Below, in pieces: positions 34,682 through 44,039 of a DNA stretch of 64,000 nucleotides. The position numbers and the translations under genes are program-made. Position 1 is the stretch's first letter; every line of letters begins with the position of its first letter. The DNA comes from Aporrectodea caliginosa. Lineage: Eukaryota > Annelida > Clitellata > Crassiclitellata > Lumbricidae. Under the pieces are notes generated by a model. The model made no database searches, had not been told where the DNA came from, and worked only from the letters and a program-made list of their open reading frames with translations. The stretch covers positions 1,271,501-1,335,500 of the forward strand of contig JACEVL010000158.1 of NCBI GenBank assembly GCA_020284085.1, written 5' to 3'.

Positions 34682-37546
34682 ATGGCATCTGCGTTCATCG
34701 TTGGCACGTGCCAATTAATTCCGAGGAGGAATTTTGTTACTTCTGATCACATGCATGACTTAATAAGGTTCAAAAATACAACAGGAAAAAAGTATTTGAT
34801 TTTGTGTGGCAGTCAAGCGGAGTTCTATATTCGACCGCTGAATAGATGCATTAAAGACTATGATTTCCTCATGTGCAAAGCTGATGAGTTGGCCTTCAGT
34901 GGTTACTTTCCAGTGTTGCCCAGTGAAATGAGTGGCCTAGCCGATACGATCGCATGCTACGAGATTGAATCATACCGCAGTTACCCAGGTTTTGTTCGAT
35001 TACGAGCCAAGGGTGAAATGAACTATAATTGGAAACATAAAAAGTACGAATTTGACCAGACAGCTCATTCAGGTATCTACAAGGTGCAAAATATGGCTAC
35101 AATAGCAACTGAGTATGTTGCTCATTACCCTCAAATATGGGCTAGCGGCACGTTGCCAAACATTGTTTGTGGTCCAGCAATTAAAATTCAAAACCTTTCT
35201 GACACTGATTTGGTAGCTGACGCCGTAGAAAGCATATTTTGCCCTGAGTGGCCTAGAGAAGCCCAAAATTGGCCTATTCGGCCAAGAAAATATGAATGGC
35301 CTACAATTGATACAATCTCCGAGGTTGTGCAAAGTGGTTGTCATGTTGTATACGTTCAACATCGTTCATGCAGAGATGATAAACAACAGTGGAGATTATC
35401 ATTTTCAGTCGCAGAAGCAAATTTACTTCAGAGTTGGACTAAAATTCAGCAGATTGTCTATCATTTACTAAGATTCTTCTCCAAGAGAGAATTAATACAA
35501 AAGGATTGTCCAAAGGAAGATGAGGTTCTCTGTCCGTATCATTTAAAGACGCTGATGTTATGGACTTGTGAAGAGATGCCGCCGGAATGGTGGAATTCCT
35601 CTTCTGTTATTGCGATCTGCTGTGAGTTGTTAAAGAAGCTTTCGGAATGGTTAAAGAGGAAATACTGTCCAAACTATTTTATTCCTGCAGCAAATCTCTT
35701 TCATGAGCCATTGACGCTCAAAATGATTCATCAGACCGAAAAACGACTAAATGAATTCCGAAATTCTGACATTCTTTGTCATTGGTATGTAGAAAATTAC
35801 ATATTGCCAATCGCTCGCACAGAACTTCAACAATTTTTAAATAAGTTTACGAGTAGAGTAAAACCAGTTTTCATGGAATATTTGCTGCCTCTTCTTGGAT
35901 ATCGGAAAACTCTTGAATCAGTTACTTTGGATATTTTCTTTTGTATCATATGCTTTAATTCTCACCAGAAATGTCGTTATGCAATTAAACATGGTTTTAG
36001 TTCAGGACTGAGCCAGGGCTTGAAACTTGAACATTACACAGCAAGTCTTTATTCAACATTATATAAATTTGCATGTCTTCCAGCAATAGAGAAGGTCTTG
36101 TGTTTCAAGTACCATGCAATTCTACTGTGTATTTTGCAAGCTGCATATGGTTTACGCCAAGGAGAAATTTCATGGGATGGTAGTCTCTTTGCGGAATTTG
36201 TCAATGCAATTTCGATGCAACCTAAAATCATTAGGTCGCAGTATCATAATTTTCCGAAAACCTACACGGAACAAAGTAGTCGGTTTCAATTCCTGCGTGC
36301 CCAGGGTCTCATGGAAAGTTTAACTGGATTAAATAGCCGTCCAGAATGTCAACTACTGACTTTAATGTCAATAGAGTTTCTGAGAAAAGCTCTAGTGTAT
36401 GAATTATACTCTAAATCGAGCGGCATTGCTCCTGCATCTTTTGCCTACCAGGCTGCTCTTTTCTTTACCGCATCAGAATATCAACAAGTATTATCCGTCT
36501 GCTCGGCAGTTTTTGTCGATAGTACTCCTGAAGAGGAGAAAGAAACATTGAATGTAGGTTGTTTGTTGTTTATTGACGATGTCGCAAGAATCGTTGGATT
36601 GTGTGTGCTTCACAAGAAGATTACCAATAATCTGCATTACATTGGCAGGCGACTTTATCTTGATTTGCGTCTTTCACCAACTGTGTTTGCTCATTATATA
36701 ACAGCATTATCTATCGAAAGAATATCCAATCATTTAGATTTTTGTCGTGATTTACCTGATTCAGCATTTCCTATGGACGAATATCTCAAAGCCTTAAGAA
36801 AGTCGAAATGTATTGCTTCGATGAAGTCAGGTACGCCTACTCATATCTACGCTACCAAACAGAGAGTATATCGGAGAACAGAAATCGAGGCTGCTAATAT
36901 GAATCCTTTGATGGTTAAAGAAACAGTGATCGATTTTCTAATGGGATGTGCTTTAGAAAATATGATAATGATCTACAGTGTGATTCGTAAAGACTTTAGG
37001 ATCCAGTGCAACACAGCTGATTGCTATCGTGCTTTGTTCCTTTACAAGTATCGCCAATACGATCAAGTGATGCATTTATGTGAGCGAATTCTTTGTGAGC
37101 CTGACTTGAGGAAAGATTTGAAGGAGCTTGCATTTGCGAATGTTTTGCTGTTACCACCGTTTGACTCTTTTTTTGATGGAGACGTACAGTCGTTGCTTGG
37201 ATTGCAAACACTCTTTTATTATTTATCACCTCTCAATGACGAAATTCTTAAATCTAATGGCACGCCTACTTACGATTCAACGCCTGAACACTGGTTTGCC
37301 AGCAATGTGTACTTTCATAAGGTCGAACTCTCACAATTTCTTGTAAACCGGAGTCACTACAATAAATATTATTATTTTCTGGGAAGACATTTTCTTGCAA
37401 GATATCTGAAAGTCAGATGTTATATCGACTGCAATCTTCCGTATACAGAAGCAATGACTGAATTTTCATTTCAGAAAACTAATCTTCCGTTCGAACACAT
37501 TATTCACAGGTTTCTACTACAAAAGCTTCGTATTAGTAAAATATAA
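34682..37546 (+). CDS. Mab-21/cGAS-like receptor family protein C, intact, 954 aa
   Basis: This is the only uninterrupted member of the cluster and has a single coding exon. Gly43-Ser44 then Asp59-x-Asp61 forms the nucleotidyltransferase signature; I could not assign the third acidic residue. The W-rich block (WPREAQNWPIRPRKYEWP, about 190-210) leads into the Mab-21 C-terminal region (about 235-345) with SFSVAEANLLQSW, VYHLLRFFSKREL, PKEDEVLC, LKTLMLWTCEEMPPEWW and YFIPAANLFHE. Residues about 380-954 are helical and TPR-like: FAYQAALFFTASEYQQVLSV, ALFLYKYRQYDQVMHLCERI and GRHFLARYLKVRCYID. No signal peptide or membrane segment is visible. Known family members are cyclic-dinucleotide synthases sensing double-stranded nucleic acid, or enzymatically silent developmental proteins. 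Both are possible here; the Gly-Ser/Asp-x-Asp set favours a catalytic or formerly catalytic protein. Partners and ligands are unknown. Confidence 0.92.
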   Translation: MASAFIVGTCQLIPRRNFVTSDHMHDLIRFKNTTGKKYLILCGSQAEFYIRPLNRCIKDYDFLMCKADELAFSGYFPVLPSEMSGLADTIACYEIESYRSYPGFVRLRAKGEMNYNWKHKKYEFDQTAHSGIYKVQNMATIATEYVAHYPQIWASGTLPNIVCGPAIKIQNLSDTDLVADAVESIFCPEWPREAQNWPIRPRKYEWPTIDTISEVVQSGCHVVYVQHRSCRDDKQQWRLSFSVAEANLLQSWTKIQQIVYHLLRFFSKRELIQKDCPKEDEVLCPYHLKTLMLWTCEEMPPEWWNSSSVIAICCELLKKLSEWLKRKYCPNYFIPAANLFHEPLTLKMIHQTEKRLNEFRNSDILCHWYVENYILPIARTELQQFLNKFTSRVKPVFMEYLLPLLGYRKTLESVTLDIFFCIICFNSHQKCRYAIKHGFSSGLSQGLKLEHYTASLYSTLYKFACLPAIEKVLCFKYHAILLCILQAAYGLRQGEISWDGSLFAEFVNAISMQPKIIRSQYHNFPKTYTEQSSRFQFLRAQGLMESLTGLNSRPECQLLTLMSIEFLRKALVYELYSKSSGIAPASFAYQAALFFTASEYQQVLSVCSAVFVDSTPEEEKETLNVGCLLFIDDVARIVGLCVLHKKITNNLHYIGRRLYLDLRLSPTVFAHYITALSIERISNHLDFCRDLPDSAFPMDEYLKALRKSKCIASMKSGTPTHIYATKQRVYRRTEIEAANMNPLMVKETVIDFLMGCALENMIMIYSVIRKDFRIQCNTADCYRALFLYKYRQYDQVMHLCERILCEPDLRKDLKELAFANVLLLPPFDSFFDGDVQSLLGLQTLFYYLSPLNDEILKSNGTPTYDSTPEHWFASNVYFHKVELSQFLVNRSHYNKYYYFLGRHFLARYLKVRCYIDCNLPYTEAMTEFSFQKTNLPFEHIIHRFLLQKLRISKI

Positions 37547-38080
37547 TTAGAGTCTTTGTATCATGTGAAAAATGCTCTTTATTCCGTGATGCGGACGACT
37601 GAAACATACGTCTAGGGTTTAGTCACGTGACCCGACTTAGATTAGACTTAGACTTAACATTTGAACATCACACTATTTACATCGTTATTATTAATATTAT
37701 TACTTCGATGTTTCACCATTATCATAATAATTATAACTATTGTCCCATTGTGCGTTGCAAATGGTGTATTAAAAACCATACTTACTTACTTACTTGCGTG
37801 ACTGTCCCAGTATGTCGATTTGGAGGTCTATAACTCTCAATCTTCTTTATCACAGTAGGGATTCGAAACTAGACTGAGAGGTTCAGTACACGTTATTCGC
37901 AAGACAGTTTCGCCGAAGTGAACCTGAGGTAGAGCACTCGCGACTTCTGTCAATGCCTTGTTGGGGAAAACAAGACTCTCATAATAATAGGCTTCTTATG
38001 TCCTATTGTGTGGGACCATGTATTACAGGCTAAACGTCTATCCAATGAAAATGTTGCCATATAGGATACCATTTATAGAC
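37547..38080. other. 3' flank of gene C; possible LINE tail
   Basis: A CTTACTTACTTACTT run at about 37781-37795 resembles the tail of the LINE at 8755. Otherwise I see nothing. Confidence 0.4.
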
Positions 38081-38084
38081 CGGG

Positions 38085-38166
38085 CCTGGGTCGGTAGCGC
38101 CTCTGAGTAGTTATCTTGAAGGGGCGCTATATAAATTTCATAGATAGATATATAGATAGATAGATT
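38085..38166 (+). mobile_element. L2-like LINE 3' tail with ATAG repeat
   Basis: GGGTCGGTAGCGCCTCTGAGTAG ... CTTGAAGGGGCGCTATATAAA matches the terminal codons and 3' end of the L2-like LINE and is followed by a degenerate ATAGATAG tail. Confidence 0.7.
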
Positions 38167-38589
38167 TGAAACCATGTATAATACATATGAGGCCCATACA
38201 GGAACATTGTCATATGGCTTCCCACCTAATATGTGGCGGATTGGATCATTATCGAGCACGGCGAGCGATTGTGGATATAAATCCAGAGGCAATACAAAGA
38301 CCTGGAAAATAAATGTCGGTAGGACGGTTGAAACAGACGTCCATAAGATAAAACTCATCAGGGTACCAGTCAAGAACGTCAGTGGGGGAGTTTAACCTTC
38401 GCAGGACTAAGAGGGGTAAATAAAACTGGTCAACAAGCATTTTGCTACTGGGATTCCAACACCTGTCCCGAACTAAATTTGACATGTTGAATAATTCAAG
38501 ATCCGAAAACCGTTCTTGTCTTTCACGTCCAGTTTTTAAGTTATAATTAAGTTCTGCAGCTCATCTGAAAAAGTTGTATAAGCTGAAGA

Positions 38590-39120
38590 AGAGCCTTGCC
38601 AATAGGACTCATGAAAGACTTGTCATTATCACAGTGGAAAGCAGAAGTGTTAGGTTCAAGACTGAAGCAAGGCAATCTGCTACAGAAAGACGCTAAAATT
38701 TGTGATTTCGTAATCGTCATAACAATAATTTTGGCTTCCTTTTACCAAATGGAAGTTGGCATTTGTTTCTGTGCTGATGTTGTTGGTCTCATGCATGAGC
38801 TGGGATATGAACATGGGAAGCATTTGTTTGGTGTCCAGAACTTTCTTGGTAATCACGGAACAGTGAATAACGCTGTGCTTGTAGAGAAAATTGAGAGCAT
38901 TTGAGTTTTGGGGTGCTAGGATGTAACTGATGATGCATTTCTACACTTTCCACCCAATCTGGGCGATATCAGAGATAAGCATATGGAACGGTTCCATCAG
39001 ACTATAAAGGCGAGGGAAATCGAATATCAGAGGAAGTTTAATCATAGCATGATTAGAGACTATTGTTGGTTCTTGTAACTAGAGACGGATGTGCCTTAAA
39101 AACACACCAGCAAATGCCTT
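38590..39120 (+). pseudogene. Relic of a transposon-type protein, two blocks
   Basis: The first block reads SLSQWKAEVLGSRLKQGNLL and CADVVGLMHELGYEH (38596-38820). The second, about 38950-39075, reads FPPNLGDIRD, then ERFHQTIKAREIEYQRKF and SMIRDYCWFL. From memory, these are the start and the end of an uncharacterised protein family widely repeated in invertebrate genomes. The middle is deleted and the frame is broken. Confidence 0.5.
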
Positions 39121-39324
39121 GAACATCTTTTAACACTTTAATTTCACTTATAGTGTGAATTGAGAAAGGTGTAATTGCTCATCAACATGTCTTTGTATGT
39201 TTTTGTTTGTTTGTTTTAACAGTAAATGCATTAACATAATTTATGGTTACATATTTCATACTGAAATGTCCCGCAGTAATTCGCAATTGCGTAGAACCTC
39301 ACTGATGCATAATTTAAAAACCTG

Positions 39325-39836
39325 TCGTGCTAGCCAAATGTCGATTTCATATTTGAAATCAGCGTCCTAAATTTAGCTAAGAACAAGCGTAAAAGCAAAT
39401 GCCTGAAACAGTTTTAATACTTTACCTTCGCTTACCAAAACTCCACCTCTAGCTATCTCTCCACAGGTCTTTCACTCGAAACTGAAAACACTGCTTTTTA
39501 ACAAATCCTATCCTGAATCCAACACTTCTCCCTGCCTACCTCGCCGTCTGAACACCAAACACCATCCACCTTAGCCGCCTGCCTGTCTGCCTGCCTGACT
39601 CTCTGGATTTTGACCCCCTACATATCGATTTTGTTTTGATTGAGCGCCTGTGAATAAGCTGGTTCCCGCGATTTCGATTTTGTGGGTGCTGTAGAAGTTC
39701 CGAGTTTACGATTACGATTACGATTACGATTACGATTACGATCTGACACTTAGGCGGCTAGGCCTATGCGCAGGCCTACCTGAAAGACCAGACGTGCTAG
39801 CCAACTTTCGATTTCATATTTGAAATCAGCGTCCAT
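39325..39836 (+). repeat. 47-bp direct repeat plus ACGATT hexamer array
   Basis: CGTGCTAGCCAA.TTTCGATTTCATATTTGAAATCAGCGTCC-type text occurs at 39325-39372 and 39787-39834. Between them about five units of GATTAC lie at 39711-39744. Confidence 0.7.
39455..39680 (+). mobile_element. LINE C-terminal remnant
   Basis: FHSKLKTLLFNKSYPES reads like the last part of an L2/CR1-type reverse transcriptase, and the sequence ends near GATTGAGCGCCTGTGAATA, which resembles an L2-like tail. Confidence 0.35.
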
Positions 39837-40033
39837 GATCCCCAATCCAGCTTATTCCGGACGGAGAAAAGTTTCGAGTCAGATGGTTCGGCAATTTATA
39901 TTTTGTTTATTCAGTACGCCAAACAGTTTATCTTTGTTCGTCTTTGATGGCCCAACTCAATTTTCACCATTCTTCAAATCTGTCCAAAAAATCTTCTTGG
40001 TTGCATGTATGCATGGATGTGTATTGTATGATA

Positions 40034-40738
40034 TGTAGGGGAAACATGTGTAATTTGCACCTCTAACGCATTTTGGTTTTTAAAGGTGCTAAGAATTGGC
40101 GGAATGCCAAGCAAATTTAGCGCTAGCGGTAACATATATGAGGACCCTAGAATAATATGTAATGATGCAATAATTGTAGGTCATTATAGACATTTGAAAA
40201 TATTTTTTTACAAAACTGGTCCAATATACACCAGTGTCGTGTAAATTGAACCGGTAAAAATAGTAAGTTTAAATTGTCGTGTAAATTGAGCCAGTGTAGA
40301 TAATTTTACACGGCATCATGCGGTCCAATTTTAACAACTTTAGGCTATGTGGGTCATTTTATACGAATGCGAATAGCATGCAAATATTCGAACTAGAGGT
40401 ATATGATTCGAAACTTGCAAAAGCCAACGCTTATTAATAATAGTCTACTAATATACATTGCACTTTTACTTGTCTATCTTCATTTAGCCACATAGTTCTG
40501 AAAAGTATGAATACCTGTCATGAAATAGACACGTCTTCACTACATCACTCGACATAATTTCGCATAAATCAGTTATTCATTATGATGAAAAATCTGATTG
40601 TCGCCTCGTTTACAGTACAAACAAACAAAGTAATCGCGCATGCGACCTCGGCTTCCACTGGTTCCCAGCTGTTTTGGTTTCAATATAGGCTACTAGGGCA
40701 ATTTACACGCTGGTCCAACTTACACATGTTTCCATAAG
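40034..40738. mobile_element. Possible MITE with inverted ends
   Basis: GGGGAAACATGTGTAATTTG near 40038 and, reversed, TATGGAAACATGTGTAAGTTG near 40737 form an inverted repeat. Internal GTGTAAATTGAACC/GAGCC motifs repeat. I found no target duplication, so the boundaries are uncertain. Confidence 0.4.
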
Positions 40739-41074
40739 AAATATGATCTGATTTAATCCAAATTATTCTATAGCGCCGTTATTATGGGCTAATGAGAAAG
40801 ACAACAGTCGATGGTAGCTTCCAGTTAAATTGTTGTATATCGTTCACTAAAGCATCATCACACAAAATCACTTACATGTGCTCAAGTATTATGCATTAAT
40901 ATTATTAATGTAAGCAATTTCTATGGCGCATTTCCCATAAAGACCAAGTGAAACAGTAGTAAAAATCGTTAATTGAGGCATAAATTGAAATCTTCACTCT
41001 AGTTCAACTAAGCTGATGAACATTAATGCTCAAAATTAACTAAGTTAACCTGCCATGCACACACTTCTGCCATA

Positions 41075-41077
<3 letters not shown>

Positions 41078-41159
<82 letters not shown>

Positions 41160-41160
41160 T

Positions 41161-41237
<77 letters not shown>
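41078..41237 (+). repeat. TTA trinucleotide microsatellite with T15 core
   Basis: Two pure ATT arrays are separated by about 15 T residues. The frames across it are repeat artefacts. Confidence 0.95.
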
Positions 41238-41239
<2 letters not shown>

Positions 41240-41717
41240 TCGTTTTAGTAATCATAAGGTGTCACAACTGCCACACCGCAGTTTGGAACATCAAGTACGA
41301 AATAGGCCTAAAAATAATGATGATAAATTAATGTTATTCGAACACTCCAAACAGTTGTTGTAAACTAATGTAAAGGATATGGGAGATGCTAAGCTACATT
41401 TCGAAACTAGTGGGTTGTGCAAAATTATGAGGCCGAGGGCGCAAAATATTGTCGCTTAATATTTAACGGGTGGTAGCAGTCCACGTAGGACATGGGATTT
41501 GCTCCTGATGACGGCTGCCATAAGACGTTCTTCAGCTTCTTTCGCCATACATGTCATCTATGCTTGGAAAGTCCTTTTCGACTGATACAATAATTTCGCA
41601 TCAGAGAACTCAGAAGTCAGACTACAGTATGTTAGCAAGTCGAAGCAGATTAGCATAATAAATAGCAGCGCCATATAATACATATAGACTAAACACTGGG
41701 ATTGGGTGCATCTAAAA

Positions 41718-41805
41718 TCTAAATATAGTAGGCCAAATTAAGATTTCTTCACGGGTTTTCCAACCGTTTAACCACCAAAGCGGATTGGCTGACGCTGCGT
41801 AGTGG
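41718..41805 (+). repeat. Direct repeat shared with 46743-46822
   Basis: CTAAATATAG ... GGGTTTTCC(C)AACCGT ... TTGGCTGACGCTGCGTAG occurs at both sites, 5 kb apart and in the same orientation. They may be LTR remnants or copies of one dispersed repeat. Confidence 0.5.
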
Positions 41806-42538
41806 AGCCCGTGATTTTGCATGTGTGACGTTCGCCATCTCCTCCCCGACTGTGCGCTACTACAATCGGTTTATGTAAAGAAGACGCAACGTTTTGAAGT
41901 GAGATTTGAGTTCCGCTGATGTTCGATAATGTAGAGTAATCTTTAGGTCTGGCACCAGTTTCCTTCCTAAATCCAGGTTTCACAAGGAAACGGTAATCAG
42001 GCTGTGGTCGGTCTTTTAATCTAGTGCTTCTGCGTGGGCCTAGGGTCTCGGGTTCAAATCCATCTGATTCTTCTCTTATTGTTTTCTTGACGAAGGTTTC
42101 CAAGGGTAAGGCTGCGGCGGAAGTAAGTTCGGCAACTTTCGGTTGAGGTTCCGAAAAATCAGGGTTCGTAGTGGTACTCACTTCTCTACTTATTCTTCTA
42201 TCTGCTTCTAAGAATTCTATCCTATTCAACAAATTCCTCTGGTCTTTCTGCATCTCCGATTGGGTTCTAGACATTTCAAAGTGGGATCTAGACAAGTCAG
42301 ACTGTCCTTCAAACAGGTCTCCTAGTCTTTGTCTTATGTCAGTCTGTCCATCATTTAACTCATTTTGTCCAGCAGTTAAATTATTTTGTCCAACAGTTAC
42401 GTCAGTTAGTCCGGCTGTCACCTTTTCCATACTTTCCATCAACCGTTCAAGAACAGAGGCTCGAAACAATTCTGGTGAAAGGGATCTGACATTACTTTCC
42501 TCACTTCCGGCTACTATATGCAATGACTCACGAGACAT
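41768..42538 (-). CDS. Coiled-coil protein of unknown function, possibly retroelement-derived
   Basis: An open frame of 256 codons from ATG (42536-42538) to TAA (41768-41770). Residues about 30-115 form a repetitive coiled coil with GQNNLTAGQNELNDGQ and ERLMESMEKV heptad-like spacing. Residues about 165-190 contain the basic block GPRRSTRLKDRPQPDYRF. Such RRSTR-x-RP-P-Y blocks occur near the ends of retroelement polyproteins, so this may be a gag-like or domesticated fragment. No zinc knuckle, protease or integrase is visible. Similar 85-bp sequences at 41718-41805 and 46743-46822 could be remnants of flanking repeats. I do not recognise a specific family. Confidence 0.5.
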   Translation of the reverse strand: MSRESLHIVAGSEESNVRSLSPELFRASVLERLMESMEKVTAGLTDVTVGQNNLTAGQNELNDGQTDIRQRLGDLFEGQSDLSRSHFEMSRTQSEMQKDQRNLLNRIEFLEADRRISREVSTTTNPDFSEPQPKVAELTSAAALPLETFVKKTIREESDGFEPETLGPRRSTRLKDRPQPDYRFLVKPGFRKETGARPKDYSTLSNISGTQISLQNVASSLHKPIVVAHSRGGDGERHTCKITGSTTQRQPIRFGG

Positions 42539-42559
42539 ATTATTTAGAAATTATGATTA

Positions 42560-44030
42560 GAGTTTATGCAACAAACAGTTTCAATTACGCTTTACAATTC
42601 AAACAAATCAAATCAGTTCAACCGATAAAAATACAGTTTATCCTACACAGTTTCTACTGGCAGCGACTTGCAATTACAATTAATTTTAAAGTAAAAAGGT
42701 GGTGTTTAGAACAAAAGACATGGTTATTATCCAGGTGCGGTAATAGGTTACGATGACGAAAGCTAATCCAGCGAGTACAATAAATCCAAGTTACGAGCGT
42801 ACAATTCCTCGCAATTCAGACGATCGACGAAAATATTCCAATCTTATTCGTTTCTACATTAAATTTCTATAGGGGCAATCTAGATTCTAGGAAGAGGCTA
42901 ACGCAAATGTTTCTCCATTCCTTTTCTAATCTACAGGGAAAGCGGTGACTCAAGAAGACTTAATCTCCTGGACGACTTGGCGACGACGACTCCATGTAAT
43001 CTAACATTACGTGATCCACCCTCTAGGACGTCTCGGCGGCAAGTGACAAATTTTAATACAGACAGGGACGCTTATCAGACGGTTCTACCAATCAGAAGCT
43101 AGCCTCCAATTGCTATCCTTATATGGACACAAAAATGAGACAGGAAATCGATGACGTAGAGGATGAGTCAGTGGTCCTGCTGCTGTATCAGGCATGACTA
43201 GCACGTGAACAGTTGCTGAAGGAAAATTCCAATATATAATGCATCTAGCGGCGCAACTACCGAGGCCAAGCACGACACCATCGTTTCATCGGCTCGCAAC
43301 TTTCTATCGCTAGAGGTCTCAGGAGGCGGACACAAGCAATTCTATAAATAGCCTCAAGTAATGATTTTATAGATCGTTACACATGCAGCAACACAAATAC
43401 TAGACAGGATTGTTGCATTTGACTTAGTCACTGAGAGAAGGACGATTCAACACATTTAAACGTAAGAACATTTTCTATTCATTGGAGCAGGTAAACGCAA
43501 TATCAGTGTTTGGTTGTTGGACAGAAATTAGGAATTATTTCACTGTATGTGCTCGTTCTGCTCAGTCGCTTTTGTCGGCATAACCATAGCATATAATACG
43601 ATCTATACGAAACTAGAGGTCCCTGATACTATAGCTATGCCAAAGACTCTTAACAGTTTGAACAATATCACATTATTATGATCGAGTCAAGCGTATGAAG
43701 ATATTTCTCTAAAACATCAAATGTTTCACTTTCCCAAATCAAGAACTGGTTCTGAAAGGAGCTTTAATTTTTAAATATCTTCTCGGAAAGGCGTATGGGT
43801 TTTCCCAAGAGAGACCAATCGAAAAATGTGGACTGATGCATTGTTAGAAAATGAACACCAAATCAATACTTAGCAAGTAAATACTTGCCTGCACTTGAGC
43901 AGACATGAATGTGACTCTTTCAAGAGCCACTTAAACCTCTGCGAATATAGTCGCCCTAACTCTAACATATAAATTTGTAAAGACATTACATGAATGTGTG
44001 TTAGCTATCTGAGCCTATCTCACACGTGAC
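42560..44030. other. No recognisable gene
   Basis: No coding match and no clear repeat structure. Several in-frame stops interrupt every frame. Confidence 0.5.
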
Positions 44031-44039
44031 AGTAAGCAG

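Noticed and set aside
38178..38485. Small overlapping ORFs on both strands near 38.3 kb
   Set aside because: Neither strand shows a recognisable domain, and neither frame is supported by a paralog.
41040..41363. Poly-Ile, poly-Tyr and poly-Asn reading frames
   Set aside because: Artefact of the TTA microsatellite with a T-run.
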